This document shows positions 44,847 through 54,800 of a DNA stretch of 64,000 bases, piece after piece. Where the stretch lies: positions 124,001 through 188,000 of the forward strand of contig NZ_AP019860.1 of NCBI RefSeq assembly GCF_009002475.1. The letters run 5' to 3'. Source of the stretch: Candidatus Uabimicrobium amorphum (lineage in GTDB: Bacteria > Planctomycetota > Uabimicrobiia > Uabimicrobiales > Uabimicrobiaceae). The notes under the pieces were generated by a model, which was given only the letters and a program-made list of their open reading frames with translations, made no database searches and had not been told where the DNA came from. The translations under genes and the position numbers were made by a program. Positions within the stretch are counted from its first letter, which is position 1; the number at the start of each line of letters is the position of its first letter.

Positions 44847-46208
44847 CTATTTTCCAATGCAAAATTTACTAAAAATTTCACCTAAAATGTCTTCCGTTGT
44901 TACCTTACCCACTATTTCTCCTAGGTAATCGAGAGATAAACGTAGGTCTCCTACAATAAACTCATATGATGTTGCGTTTTTGAGATCATCGATTACTTGT
45001 TCTAGTATTGTTGCTGTTTGTTTGACAGCAAAATGTTGGCGAGTATTTAGTAAGATTTCATTCTTGTTTTGTTTGATTTGCTCCGCCTTTGCGACTAGCC
45101 AACTTTTGATAGTGTCTAGATTTTGTGTTGTAGTAAACGAAGTGGAGAAAATTGTATCACACTTGTCCATGAATATTTGTTGATCTATTTGTGATGGTAG
45201 GTCTACTTTGTTGTATAAAATAGCCAATGGAGTTTCGTGGGGTATAATGGCGAACAACTGTTCGTATACTTCTTTATAAGGTGTTGAAGAATCTAATATA
45301 AAGAGAGCAATATCACAATTACGTAAAATATCCCTACCTTTTTTCTGCGCTTTGTGTTGTAAATCGACCGCTTTATCTTCTAAGCCAGGCGTGTCGATTA
45401 CATTGAAGCGAATACCATCTATCACAATATAATCCTCTACCCAATCCAATGTTGTTCCCGAAACATCGGAAACGAGTGCTTGGTTTTTCTCAACGATTAG
45501 ATTGAAAAATGTAGATTTACCGGCATTTGGAGCACCACAAATACACAGTTGTATGCCATGTAGTGATACCTCTTTATTTTTTTTATGGAAACTACACAGG
45601 AGATCGAAGACAGGTTGCAAATTTTCCAATACATAGTCTGCAGGCAGTGGGTCTATTTCCTCATCTGAAAAATCAATATGAGCCTCCATGAGTGCTACAA
45701 CGTTTAAGATCACCGCTTGCATTTCTTCTATCTGTCGCGATAGTTGTCCGGTCATTCCCAAAAAAGCTGATTTTCTTTCCGCAGTCGTTTTGGCGGCAAT
45801 AATTTCGGCCACTGCCTCTGCCTGAGTTAAATCCATCTTTCCAGATAAAAATGCTCTTTTGGTAAATTCTCCTGGTTGTGCGGGTTGACATCCCCCCATG
45901 ATAAATTGTTGTACGATAATGTCTAGAAGTACAGGAGATGAAAACGTGTGTATTTCAATGATGTTTTCGGAGGTATACGAAAAAGGAGCTTTCATTAGGT
46001 ACAAGATTACAGGAATGTTCATTTGCCACTGTTCTATGAGAAGATCACTTTGACACCACTTATGCTTTTGTGGTTTGATTTCTTCTACAGTGAACTTTGA
46101 GGTAATCGTAAAAGCCTCTGGGCCTGAAATACGTATTACCCCACGATAGGATTCGCCCGATGTGGATGATACTGCGACAATGGTGGAGTTATTCATGGAG
46201 ATGTTCAC
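44847..46208 (-). CDS. mnmE: tRNA modification GTPase MnmE
   Basis: With MnmG it installs the carboxymethylaminomethyl group on U34 of several tRNAs. 453 residues: N-terminal tetrahydrofolate-binding domain (IVAVSSTSGESYRGVIRISGP), a helical middle, and an inserted GTPase (GAPNAGKSTFFN, DTPGLED, NKVD), then the C-terminal CIGK with the catalytic Cys, which ends the protein. The longest frame begins at GTG 46208; ATG 46196 also fits the family start (MNNSTIVAVS). Neither has a clear ribosome-binding site. The gene is not close to mnmG in this window. Confidence 0.95.
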   Translation of the reverse strand: MNISMNNSTIVAVSSTSGESYRGVIRISGPEAFTITSKFTVEEIKPQKHKWCQSDLLIEQWQMNIPVILYLMKAPFSYTSENIIEIHTFSSPVLLDIIVQQFIMGGCQPAQPGEFTKRAFLSGKMDLTQAEAVAEIIAAKTTAERKSAFLGMTGQLSRQIEEMQAVILNVVALMEAHIDFSDEEIDPLPADYVLENLQPVFDLLCSFHKKNKEVSLHGIQLCICGAPNAGKSTFFNLIVEKNQALVSDVSGTTLDWVEDYIVIDGIRFNVIDTPGLEDKAVDLQHKAQKKGRDILRNCDIALFILDSSTPYKEVYEQLFAIIPHETPLAILYNKVDLPSQIDQQIFMDKCDTIFSTSFTTTQNLDTIKSWLVAKAEQIKQNKNEILLNTRQHFAVKQTATILEQVIDDLKNATSYEFIVGDLRLSLDYLGEIVGKVTTEDILGEIFSKFCIGK

Positions 46209-46270
46209 TTGTTAAATATGTGATGTTGAAAGTGGAAAAAGTATACCTGGAATTAAAAATTAAACCCAAG

Positions 46271-46352
46271 TGTCATCCCTGACTTGATCAGGGATCCAGG
46301 CGTTTATAAGTTAACTTTACATTGTGGATTCCTGCCTTCGCAGGAATGACAC
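46271..46352. repeat. Composite palindromic repeat (REP/BIME-like), copy 2
   Basis: Two hairpins in opposite orientation: ATCCCTGAC/GATCAGGGAT at the left and GATTCCTGCC/GCAGGAATGAC at the right, about 33 nt apart, bounded by TGTCAT and ATGACAC. It matches copy 1 at 10961-11041 in layout and end sequences. Located between mnmE and yidC. Confidence 0.8.
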
Positions 46353-46382
46353 GTTGGGGAAGTTTCGTTTTATTTAAAGGAA

Positions 46383-48317
46383 TTAAGCTTCTTGTTTTTC
46401 CTTTAGTTTGCGAATAATAAGTTGTTCGCCAATACTGATTAGGTTAACCGTTAACCAATACATTACCAAACCAGAAGGAAGACTGTAAAAGAGGAACCCA
46501 AAAAAGATTGTCATGAACATAAATATCTTTTGTTGTTGTTGCATTTCTGGGCTTTCCGGCCTTGGCATTAACTTTTGTTGTAAGATCCATAGCACGGTCA
46601 TGATGATAGGCAAAATGTTTAGATAATCACCAAATACCGAGTTGAATAAGGACCAGTCTACTAACATGAAACGATCTGGTTGCGCAAGGTCTGTCACCCA
46701 GAGAAATGTTTCTTGTCTTAAGAGTATTGAGTACTGTAGTGATTGGTATAAACCAATAAAAATAGGAATTTGGATGAATATAGGTAAGCATCCACCGACT
46801 GGTATTGGATTCACATTGTGCTTTTTGTAAAGGGCCATCATTTCCTGATTTAGCTTTTGGCGATTGTTCTTGTATTTCTGCTGTAGTTTCTTGAGTTGTG
46901 GTTGTATCACCTTCATGGATTTTTGATATTTTTGCATAGACAATTGCTGTTTCTTTGTCAAAGGAAACAAAATCAGTTTTATACATATTGTCATGCAAAT
47001 AATTGCAATACCATAATTACCAAAAATACCTGCGAATAGAGTTGCGACAGCAAGTAAAAATCGCGCGACAAAATCAAACATTCCAAAGTCTTCTAAAAGA
47101 GTGAATTCTTTGTTATCTTTTGCCAAGTCAACTTTACTGCCTGCACGGAAATGAAATTGTAGAGTTTTGCTTTCCCCTTTTGCAAGATCGAATGAGGCAA
47201 ATTGCAAAATAGGTGCAAAAAGTTTGATGGCTTTTAAATCTTTCTCATTTGGCGTTTCGCCTTTTTCGCGTTTCGCACTTATGTTTTTCTGTATATAGAA
47301 TATGTCAGGAGAAAAACTTTGTGAAGTGATTCCCGAGACTTCTTTGGGGTTGACTGCCTCGATGACGGTGGAAAAATATTTGTTGTCAATGGATAACCAT
47401 GAAAAGTTATTTTGTATGGAAAAATCATCCGCAGTAGCAGTATCCAAGTACTCGTAAGAAGATACTGGATTTCCTTTATGATTGCGATAAAAGTGGTGTA
47501 GCGTAATAAACTGGCTTACAGTTTTATCTGCACATTCCCAACTGATTCCACTTGAACCACCAATTGCAGGGCTACAGGTAACTTTTTGGTCTTTTGTATT
47601 GGTAATAACCACTTCCCCTTTGATGATATTTTCATCGGTGAAAGTGAAGATTTTTTTGTACAGTACACCATTATCCGTTTTGGTAAAGATGAGTCGTCGT
47701 GGATTTTTATCGGTTTCGTTGATTACATTCCATAGTAAACTTGATAAAGAAGATGCACTGAGCTTTTCTTTGTTTCCTGTATTGTTGGCAAAAGTGAGCG
47801 ACAGATGGCGTGTATTGAATTCGGGTATAATGTCTAGCCAGTTTTCTTGGTTGTTCTGCCAGCCTTCTTTTTTCTTGTCTGTGTCTCCAGTAACGTATTC
47901 TTTTAACTTCAAGGAGACCAAGGAACCTCCTTTGTTTGTCCATGTCATGTAGTATTTTGGCGTTTCGACAACAAACTTTTCATCTTCAATATCTTGTTGT
48001 TGTTTTTCGTTTTCGTTGTTGTTTTCGTCGTTATTTTTGTTGTTGTTTTCGTTATTGTTTTCGTTGTTGTTTTCGTTATTGTTTTCGTTGTTGTTTTCGT
48101 TGTTGTTTTCGTTGTTGTTTTGTTCTTTCTTCTGTGCGTTGTCGTTTTTCTGCGCATCGTTATTGTTTTGCGCATTGTTGTTTTGCTGCACCTGCTGCTG
48201 TTGCTCTTGTCGTTTTTTCAAGGCAGCTTGTCTTTTTTTTACCATTACTTGTCCCCAAATCATGAGGAAAAGTAAAGAGAGAGACATTGCAAGAAGAAAT
48301 CTTTTTTCTGGAGTCAT
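46383..48317 (-). CDS. yidC: Membrane protein insertase YidC
   Basis: Inserts and folds inner-membrane proteins with or without SecYEG. Residues 1-25 are the first transmembrane helix (FLLAMSLSLLFLMIWG); then comes a low-complexity, Gln/Asn/Glu-rich segment (about 45-120), then the large periplasmic P1 domain, and a C-terminal core with five membrane helices (AIICMTICIKLILFPLTKKQ, PVGGCLPIFIQIPIFIGLYQSL, SLPSGLVMYWLTVNLISI), matching Gram-negative YidC. The frame is open to 48353, but ATG 48317 has AGGAAC 7 nt upstream. The NNNE repeat between TM1 and P1 is longer than in model YidCs and adds no known function. Confidence 0.95.
   Translation of the reverse strand: MTPEKRFLLAMSLSLLFLMIWGQVMVKKRQAALKKRQEQQQQVQQNNNAQNNNDAQKNDNAQKKEQNNNENNNENNNENNNENNNENNNENNNKNNDENNNENEKQQQDIEDEKFVVETPKYYMTWTNKGGSLVSLKLKEYVTGDTDKKKEGWQNNQENWLDIIPEFNTRHLSLTFANNTGNKEKLSASSLSSLLWNVINETDKNPRRLIFTKTDNGVLYKKIFTFTDENIIKGEVVITNTKDQKVTCSPAIGGSSGISWECADKTVSQFITLHHFYRNHKGNPVSSYEYLDTATADDFSIQNNFSWLSIDNKYFSTVIEAVNPKEVSGITSQSFSPDIFYIQKNISAKREKGETPNEKDLKAIKLFAPILQFASFDLAKGESKTLQFHFRAGSKVDLAKDNKEFTLLEDFGMFDFVARFLLAVATLFAGIFGNYGIAIICMTICIKLILFPLTKKQQLSMQKYQKSMKVIQPQLKKLQQKYKNNRQKLNQEMMALYKKHNVNPIPVGGCLPIFIQIPIFIGLYQSLQYSILLRQETFLWVTDLAQPDRFMLVDWSLFNSVFGDYLNILPIIMTVLWILQQKLMPRPESPEMQQQQKIFMFMTIFFGFLFYSLPSGLVMYWLTVNLISIGEQLIIRKLKEKQEA
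48009..48120. repeat. 12-bp tandem repeat in yidC (Asn-Asn-Asn-Glu)
   Basis: On the minus strand a repeat of GAAAACAACAAC units encodes runs of Glu-Asn-Asn-Asn, with some GAAAACAATAAC variants. About eight units are clear. It lies between the first membrane helix and the P1 domain and may vary in length between strains. Confidence 0.85.
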
Positions 48318-48341
48318 TGAAATGTTCCTGTTTGATGAATT

Positions 48342-48370
48342 AAAAAAAAGCATGCTATTTAAGCATGCTG
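48342..48370 (-). terminator. Rho-independent terminator upstream of yidC
   Basis: On the minus strand AGCATGCT (48369-48362) pairs with AGCATGCT (48356-48349) across a 5-nt loop and is followed by TTTTTTT. It ends the metallophosphoesterase transcript before yidC. Confidence 0.85.
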
Positions 48371-48448
48371 CAAGCTAGAGAATCTTATAAGAATTAGGAA
48401 AAGGGGAAGTTATGGAACTCCATATGGATGGTGTTCGAGATATGTTGT

Positions 48449-49216
48449 TTATCGACCTTCTTCTAAACGAACAGCTAAATAATCCGCAAGGTCGTCAACA
48501 GCTCTAATTTTTTCCATGGTTTTCTTGTAGTCGTATGGAAGTCGTTTCCATTCGATGATCTGATTTTCTACGTCAAATAAAACGTAGCTTGCTCGATTGT
48601 CACCATCGCGTGGTTGACCAACCGAACCAACGTTTATCAGCTTTTTCCCAGGATAAGAAGAAATTTCAAAGCGGTTGCCTAGGTTTCGAGAGTATTCAAA
48701 TTTTAGATCATCGGTAAAAACACCAGGTATGTGCGTGTGTCCACAAAAACATACACCGCAATTTTCAAATTCCATGAAAATGGATTCCATTTTATTCTGG
48801 TCTTTTATATCTTTGGGAAGTACATATTCGCGGGTTGGTTGTCTTGGAGAGGCGTGTACGTAAAGAACGCTTTCATCTTTTACTTTTTTTCTCAACTCAC
48901 CCAAGAAATCCCAAAGTTCGTAATTTTCTTCTTGATCGTACTTATCCGAGTTAAGTTGATCTCTTGTCCAATCAATAGCCCTACGAGCTTTAACATTGAA
49001 GTCTTGTGCACTGAAAAGTACTGCTTCCTCGTGGTTGCCGCAAAGTGTAAATTCGCTACAATTACGCACAATCTCTATACATTCCCGTGGGTTTGGTCCA
49101 TAACCAATTACGTCACCAAGACAAAAAATTGTGTCAACATTTTGCTTATTTATATCTTCCATTACAACGGTTAAGGCTTCTATATTGGCATGTATATCCG
49201 AAATTAGCGCTATCAA
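48449..49216 (-). CDS. Metallophosphoesterase (calcineurin-like)
   Basis: 255 residues, soluble, with the complete set of binuclear-metal motifs: SDIHAN (about 6), GDVIGYG (about 34), GNHE (about 60), VHASP (about 122) and GHTH (about 159), followed by VGSVGQPRDGD. It belongs to the YfcE/MJ0936-type phosphodiesterase group of the calcineurin superfamily; such enzymes act on phosphodiesters, cyclic nucleotides or protein phosphates. An additional region (about 80-115) is charged and helical. The substrate is not known. Its own terminator lies 3' of it. Confidence 0.87.
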   Translation of the reverse strand: MIALISDIHANIEALTVVMEDINKQNVDTIFCLGDVIGYGPNPRECIEIVRNCSEFTLCGNHEEAVLFSAQDFNVKARRAIDWTRDQLNSDKYDQEENYELWDFLGELRKKVKDESVLYVHASPRQPTREYVLPKDIKDQNKMESIFMEFENCGVCFCGHTHIPGVFTDDLKFEYSRNLGNRFEISSYPGKKLINVGSVGQPRDGDNRASYVLFDVENQIIEWKRLPYDYKKTMEKIRAVDDLADYLAVRLEEGR

Positions 49217-49351
49217 ACTATTTCTCCATACTTGGGAAGGTAAAATTTACTTTGTATCTTGTATTTTTAAAATAATTTTACGATATTATTCTACAAAAAT
49301 GATTCGATGTCAAGACATTTTTAACATGATGTCAATATCATGAAAAATAGT

Positions 49352-49924
49352 CTAAACTTGCTTCATAGCAAATACAATTATGGTTACGATTAGAAGAACA
49401 GATACAGCACCAATAATTCCGAAATACAGCTTGTTGTTTTTGTTCACACCGCCCTTTTTACGGGAACCAGCATTGACAAAATCAGAACTGTCAGATTCGA
49501 GAAAGCGTCTTTCTGCATGACGTGTAGGTATTAAAGAGTTATCATTTTCCCAAATCACTTTTTCACCGTAGAATTTTTCGATAGGCATAGCTTGGTCTAA
49601 TCCTAAGGCGTTTTCAATTTTGGCTTTCATGGAAGTTTCCTGTTGGATTCTACGATAGATTTGGTTGGTAACACGCAAGCCAAGAAAACACATCATTATA
49701 GTTGTGACCGGGCCAAAAAGAAAAAATAACACTGGAAAACCTTTTCCGTAGAAATTGACAAATCCCGAGAGTGTGATCCCTAATATAGCAAAGCATACCG
49801 CAGAATAGAAATTGGTAAAACGAAACAAATCTTCGCGAAATCCACGCGTTCGTGTTTCGACAACAGAGTATAATCGTATTAATTCCTCTCGGGAAAACCC
49901 TTCCTTATCTATTTTATACCACAT
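49352..49924 (-). CDS. Three-helix membrane protein of unknown function
   Basis: 190 residues. A helical N-terminus (ELIRLYSVVETRTRGFREDLFRF) leads to two transmembrane segments (about 38-56, 66-84), then a charged cytoplasmic loop with RHAERRFLESDSSDF, and a last transmembrane helix at about 167-187 (LYFGIIGAVSVLLIVTIIVFAM). No catalytic motif or family is recognised. Confidence 0.6.
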   Translation of the reverse strand: MWYKIDKEGFSREELIRLYSVVETRTRGFREDLFRFTNFYSAVCFAILGITLSGFVNFYGKGFPVLFFLFGPVTTIMMCFLGLRVTNQIYRRIQQETSMKAKIENALGLDQAMPIEKFYGEKVIWENDNSLIPTRHAERRFLESDSSDFVNAGSRKKGGVNKNNKLYFGIIGAVSVLLIVTIIVFAMKQV

Positions 49925-50023
49925 GTAGAACCCTTTCTAAATTCAGTTATGAGGTTGTGTTTTTTTAGTTGCTAGTAGTGTTATGACGTTGTTACTTGTC
50001 AAAGTGTTTGTAATCATTTTGTT

Positions 50024-50497
50024 TCAGTTTGTCGCAGTGGGCGAAAACTCTTCGTTTATACTTTTTCCGAGCGCACGATAACGTGTCGTTAGAATACGCA
50101 ATGAAGTGTTTCTGCGTAAAGCAAGGAGTAACGTATCATATAGTTTTTGATATGCCTGTAACTTTTGCTTTTTGTTTTCGTCTAAAAAAGTGTGCATATT
50201 GGACAACGCGTTCTGAATATTATGGTGTGCATCTACTACCGCAAGAACACTCTTTCCTAAACTATTTTCTAAATTTCTGTGCTCGGCAAACCACGATAGA
50301 AAAAATTGTCTGTAAGAAGGAGCTGTGGGATTTTTTGCAAAATTTCCCGCCAAATGTCCTACAGGATCTATTGGGGAGCGATACTTCACAACTCTAGAAT
50401 CACTAATAACATAACGATCTTTGTTTGCACACGATATCAACAATAGGCATAATGCGAAATTACAGATAAGGATTTTCTTGTAGTAAGTAATTTTCAT
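50024..50497 (-). CDS. Small lipoprotein of unknown function
   Basis: 157 residues. A lipoprotein signal ends in a lipobox (ALCLLLISC, Cys at about residue 23). The mature part is helical (ENSLGKSVLAVVDAHHNIQNA, KLQAYQKLYDTLLLALRRN). The start codon lies inside the 3' end of hldD (38-bp overlap), so translation is probably linked. Only one ATG is available and its ribosome-binding site is weak. Function unknown. Confidence 0.6.
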   Translation of the reverse strand: MKITYYKKILICNFALCLLLISCANKDRYVISDSRVVKYRSPIDPVGHLAGNFAKNPTAPSYRQFFLSWFAEHRNLENSLGKSVLAVVDAHHNIQNALSNMHTFLDENKKQKLQAYQKLYDTLLLALRRNTSLRILTTRYRALGKSINEEFSPTATN

Positions 50498-51422
50498 AGT
50501 AATCGCGAATTCCTTCTTCTAGGCTCCTAAAGCCTTGACTAAAGCCCATTTTTGTTAATTTGTCCATGCTAGCTTCTGTGAAGTACTGATACTGAGAACG
50601 AAGGTGCATAGGCATATCTATGTACTCCACTTTATAGTCCAAATTCATCGCTTTAAATATTGCGGCGGCAAGATCATTCCATGTTCTCGCTTTTCCAGTT
50701 CCCACATTGAATATTCCATTGTGTTGTGGATTGTCTAGAAACCACAGCATAACATCAATACAATCCTTTATGTAAACAAAGTCGCGAAGTTGCTCGCCAT
50801 CTTTATAAGGAACTTTATGAGATTTAAATAGCTTTAAAGAACCGTATTCTTTTATTTGGCTAAACGCCTTGTATGCCAGACTCGCCATACTTCCCTTGTG
50901 GTATTCGTTTGGACCATAAACATTAAAAAACTTTAGGCCGACACAGGAATTATCTAAATTTTCTTTCTTTATCCACTGATCAAATATGTATTTGGAATAA
51001 CCATAGCGGTTTAGTGGACGAAGTTCTATGTCTTGGCTATCTACATAGCCGTTGGCTCCGCTACCATATGTTGCAGCGCTACTCGCGTAGATAAAACGAA
51101 TTTTTTCTCTCATGGACCATTTTGCCAGTTCAACGCTATATAGATAATTGTTGTTGTATAAATAATCAAAATCTTCTTCGGTCGTTGCACTACAAGCGCC
51201 CATATGGATAATTGCTTTTACCTGTGGAAAGGTTCCGCGGCGAACACGATCTAAAAAATTTTCTTTGGGTATGTAATCTTTGTACGTTTTACCTAAAAGG
51301 TTTTTCCATTTTAGAGAAGTTCCAATATTATCAACAATAATAATATCATTAATGCCGCGATCGTTGAGTTTTTTAACAAGAACGCTGCCTATGAAGCCAG
51401 CTCCCCCTGTTACAATATACAT
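50460..51422 (-). CDS. hldD: ADP-L-glycero-D-manno-heptose 6-epimerase
   Basis: Last enzyme of ADP-heptose synthesis for the LPS core; interconverts the D,D and L,D forms. 320 residues from the ATG at 51422, which has AAAGG upstream; the frame is open to 51452. NAD-binding VTGGAGFIGSVLVKKL at the start, the family signature HMGACSATTEEDF, SSAATYG, the catalytic YGYSKYIFD (Tyr/Lys), KFFNVYGPNEYHKGSMAS and VGTGKARTWNDLA match HldD/RfaD specifically rather than generic sugar epimerases. With waaP at 29 kb it supports heptose-bearing LPS in this organism. Confidence 0.9.
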   Translation of the reverse strand: MYIVTGGAGFIGSVLVKKLNDRGINDIIIVDNIGTSLKWKNLLGKTYKDYIPKENFLDRVRRGTFPQVKAIIHMGACSATTEEDFDYLYNNNYLYSVELAKWSMREKIRFIYASSAATYGSGANGYVDSQDIELRPLNRYGYSKYIFDQWIKKENLDNSCVGLKFFNVYGPNEYHKGSMASLAYKAFSQIKEYGSLKLFKSHKVPYKDGEQLRDFVYIKDCIDVMLWFLDNPQHNGIFNVGTGKARTWNDLAAAIFKAMNLDYKVEYIDMPMHLRSQYQYFTEASMDKLTKMGFSQGFRSLEEGIRDYYENYLLQENPYL

Positions 51423-51819
51423 TTCTGTCGCCTTTCTTTTGAGAGTAAACACTACTTTTTAGTGTTGAGACAGTGCGTCGTGTCCAAAATGTGCTTTATG
51501 TCAAAAATATTTTTGTGTGGTTTATCTTTGTGACATTAGGCTAGCAAATATGCCGAAAATATTTCCATTCACTCCTTTTGGCAAGAACAAAATATTTGGC
51601 GAAGTTTAAGCTATTGTGAAAAACGAGTGTACAATATAGCAAAAAAATAATGTCTGGTGCAGGGAATAGTTTGAAAAAATCTTGGAAAAATTGTGTATGG
51701 TTTGTTATCCTTTAATTACAAATAACGTTTAGGCAACTCTTAGAGAACTCCCTAACAAATTGCAAAACAGTTAACCGTTTAACGGTATTTTAAAATTCCT
51801 AGCAGAAAAGGTCAATGTA
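51423..51819. other. 397-nt intergenic region before the giant repeat protein
   Basis: AT-rich divergent gap. A small palindrome ACCGTTTAACGGT at 51774-51786 lies 33 nt before the start of the repeat protein and could be an operator. Fragments like TTGAAA and TTGGAA occur at 51671 and 51682 but with poor -10 partners. No gene or known RNA is recognised. Confidence 0.4.
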
Positions 51820-54800
51820 ATGGATGCGGCCATGAATGGTAAAATGAAATTTGGACAATTAGCTGTTTCTATGGGACTTGTATCTTCTGCACAAGTGGAA
51901 GAATGCTTGCAAATACAGAAAACACAAGCGATTGGGCAACCTTTGGGGCAAATAATGGTCCAAAGAGGGTACATTTCTTCTGATGCAGTGTCTGGTATCT
52001 TACAACGTCAAGCTCCACAAGATTTAGATGATGATGATTCTTCCGATATGGAAATCGAAGAAATCGATGAAATTGATGATTTTGATGAATCTTCTGTTGA
52101 GATGATGGCGGATGATATTTCAGACGAAATGATTGTGGAAGATGAGGATGATGAACCTGTAGAAGATGGTATTCCGTTAGATTTAGGGTATTCCGATAGC
52201 ATGAAATTGGAAGTAGACAAGAACGAATCCCCAGATTTCGATATTAATTCTGCGCAGGATATTTTTGTTGATGATGATTCTGATGCTCAAGATGCTGTTG
52301 CTCTAAGCGTGACCGACAATGAAGAATCTGCAACGCCTGAACAACCTTTTACGGCTTTTGATACTGGTTCTGGTGCTGCGTTTGACCCCAACTCTGGAAG
52401 TGATTCCGGTTTTGATGTGGGAGAAGCAAGTCCTTTTGATACGGGAGCAAGTACTCCTTTTGATCCTACTTCCGGAAGTGATTCCGGTTTTGATATCAGT
52501 GAAGCAAGCCCTTTTGACGACGGGTCAGGCACACCATTTGACATAAGTTCTTCCGAAGTAGAGCAAAGTGATCCATTTGCCGGTGGAGATCAAGGAAGTG
52601 ATCCATTTGGTGGATCGGGAACACCGTTTGATTTGGGAGACAACAGCTCTCCATTTGATGTTGGTGGTCAACAAGCAAGCGATCCGTTCGCTGGTGGACA
52701 GCAAGGCAGTGACCCCTTTTCGAATGACGTTCAACAAGGAAGTGACCCATTCGCTGGGGGAGAACAAGGAAGCGACCCATTTGGTGGTGGAGACCAAGGA
52801 AGTGATCCGTTTGGTGGATCAGGAACACCATTTGACTTAGGAGATAGTAGTTCTCCATTTGATGCAGGTGGACAACAGGGAAGCGATCCGTTCGGCGGTG
52901 GTCAGCAAGTAAGTGATCCTTTTGCTGGCGGAGATCAAGGAAGTGATCCGTTTGGCGGTGGTCAACAGGGAAGTGATCCGTTTGGCGGTGGAGATCAAGG
53001 AAGTGACCCATTTGGCGGTGGCCAACAAGGAAGTGATCCGTTTGGCGGTGGAGATCAAGGAAGTGACCCATTTGGCGGTGGCCAACAAGGAAGTGATCCG
53101 TTTGGCGGTGGCCAACAAGGAAGTGATCCATTCGGTGGATCGGGAACACCATTTGACTTAGGAGATAGTGGTTCTCCATTTGATGTTAGCGGTGGCCAAC
53201 AAGGGAGTGATCCGTTCGGCGGTGGAGATCAAGGAAGTGACCCATTTGGCGGTCAACAAGGAAGTGATCCTTTTGCTGGCGGAGATCAAGGAAATGACCC
53301 ATTTGGCGGTGGCCAACAAGGGAGTGATCCGTTCGGCGGTGGAGATCAAGGAAGTGATCCATTTGGTGGATCGGGAACACCATTTGACTTAGGGGATAGT
53401 GGTTCTCCATTTGATGTTGGTGGTGGTGATCAAGGAAGTGACCCATTCGGCGGTGGTCAACAGGGAAGTGATCCATTTGGCGGTGGCCAACAAGGAAGTG
53501 ATCCATTTGGCGGTGGCCAACAGGGAAGTGATCCATTTGGCGGTGGCCAACAAGGAAGTGATCCATTTGGCGGTGGCCAACAAGGAAGTGATCCATTTGG
53601 CGGTGGCCAACAAGGAAGTGATCCATTTGGCGGATCGGGAACTCCATTTGACTTAGGAGGGGGAAGCGATCCATTCGCTGGCGGCCAACAAGGAAGTGAT
53701 CCATTCGCTGGCGGCCAACAAGGAAGTGATCCATTCGGTGGAACAAATCCCAACGACATTTTTTCAAACCAGCCGGCCACAGGTGGTCAAGATTCTTTTT
53801 TTAACCAATTTCCCGATACAGGAAATAATAGTGGATTTGATATCTTTGGACAACCTAACCAAGGTAGCCAAATAAGTCCGGAAGAAGACGCTACCATTTC
53901 CGAAGAGCAAGAAGGGGCGATTGATTTATTTTCTCAGTCGAGTATTGATAAAATTACCACAGGTGAAGAAATAACCTTAAGTGACAATGGTGGACCAGGT
54001 GAAAGTGGCTCTTTCTTTAGTGGAACACCAAATAGCCAAAATCTCGATTCATTTTTTGCTGGTCAGGGGGGAGATCCTTTCAACCCAGCTAGTGATCCGA
54101 CAATTGATTTGTCTGGCGGTAACAACAACATGCCGATGAATAACGTTATTGATTTGGGAAATTCACAGAATATACCAAGCGATACATTCGGGATGCAACC
54201 TATTGCAGACCCCATTAATTTAGAGAATTCGATGAACGCCAACGATTTCGATCCTCTAAGTGCATCTGATCCAACAATTTCCTACGAAAACAATAATTTA
54301 TTAACAGGCGAACCAAACGCACAAACACAAGAGTGGGATTGGGAAAGCATTAATAATCAGAATCAGCAACTTCCACCTGATTCCGATATAGAGTCTGACT
54401 TTTTTAACCCACCAGATCTGCGTAGTGACATTAAACCTCCGCAACCACAAGGTGGTGGTTTCGATTTACCAGATGTTGTGAATACCGGTGACGTAACTAT
54501 TGCGGCTCCTGCGAATCCTAATCCAGGCATGGGGGCGCCGCCCTTTCAACAAAATATAGGAACATTTCCACCAACGGATTCACCATTTGCCGGTGGTCCT
54601 CCTGCGGCACCACAGCAAAACAATTTTGCCGCACCAAAAGCGACTCCTTCGTCGCGAAGGTCACAAAGTCATAAGAAAATTAATATACCAAGACAACGCG
54701 GTTCACGCATATCACGCCGTGTTAGTGCACGCTCTGAGCGTTCGAGCCTTAGCAGTAAAGAAATAAAATACTTGCTAGCGGTACTCATTTTCTGTATTGC

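Noticed and set aside
47936..48378. Plus-strand open frames of Phe/Leu/Val/Cys repeats within yidC
   Set aside because: They are the reverse reading of the Asn/Glu tandem repeat; YidC on the minus strand is certain by family.
50029..50397. A 122-residue plus-strand frame opposite the small lipoprotein
   Set aside because: No start signal and no protein family; the minus-strand gene has a lipoprotein signal and follows hldD.
52496..53767. Long open frames on the minus strand across the repeat array (227 and 193 residues, plus shorter ones on both strands)
   Set aside because: They consist of the repeat read backwards or out of frame, have no start signals or recognisable protein features, and every frame of a 3n-length low-complexity repeat tends to stay open.
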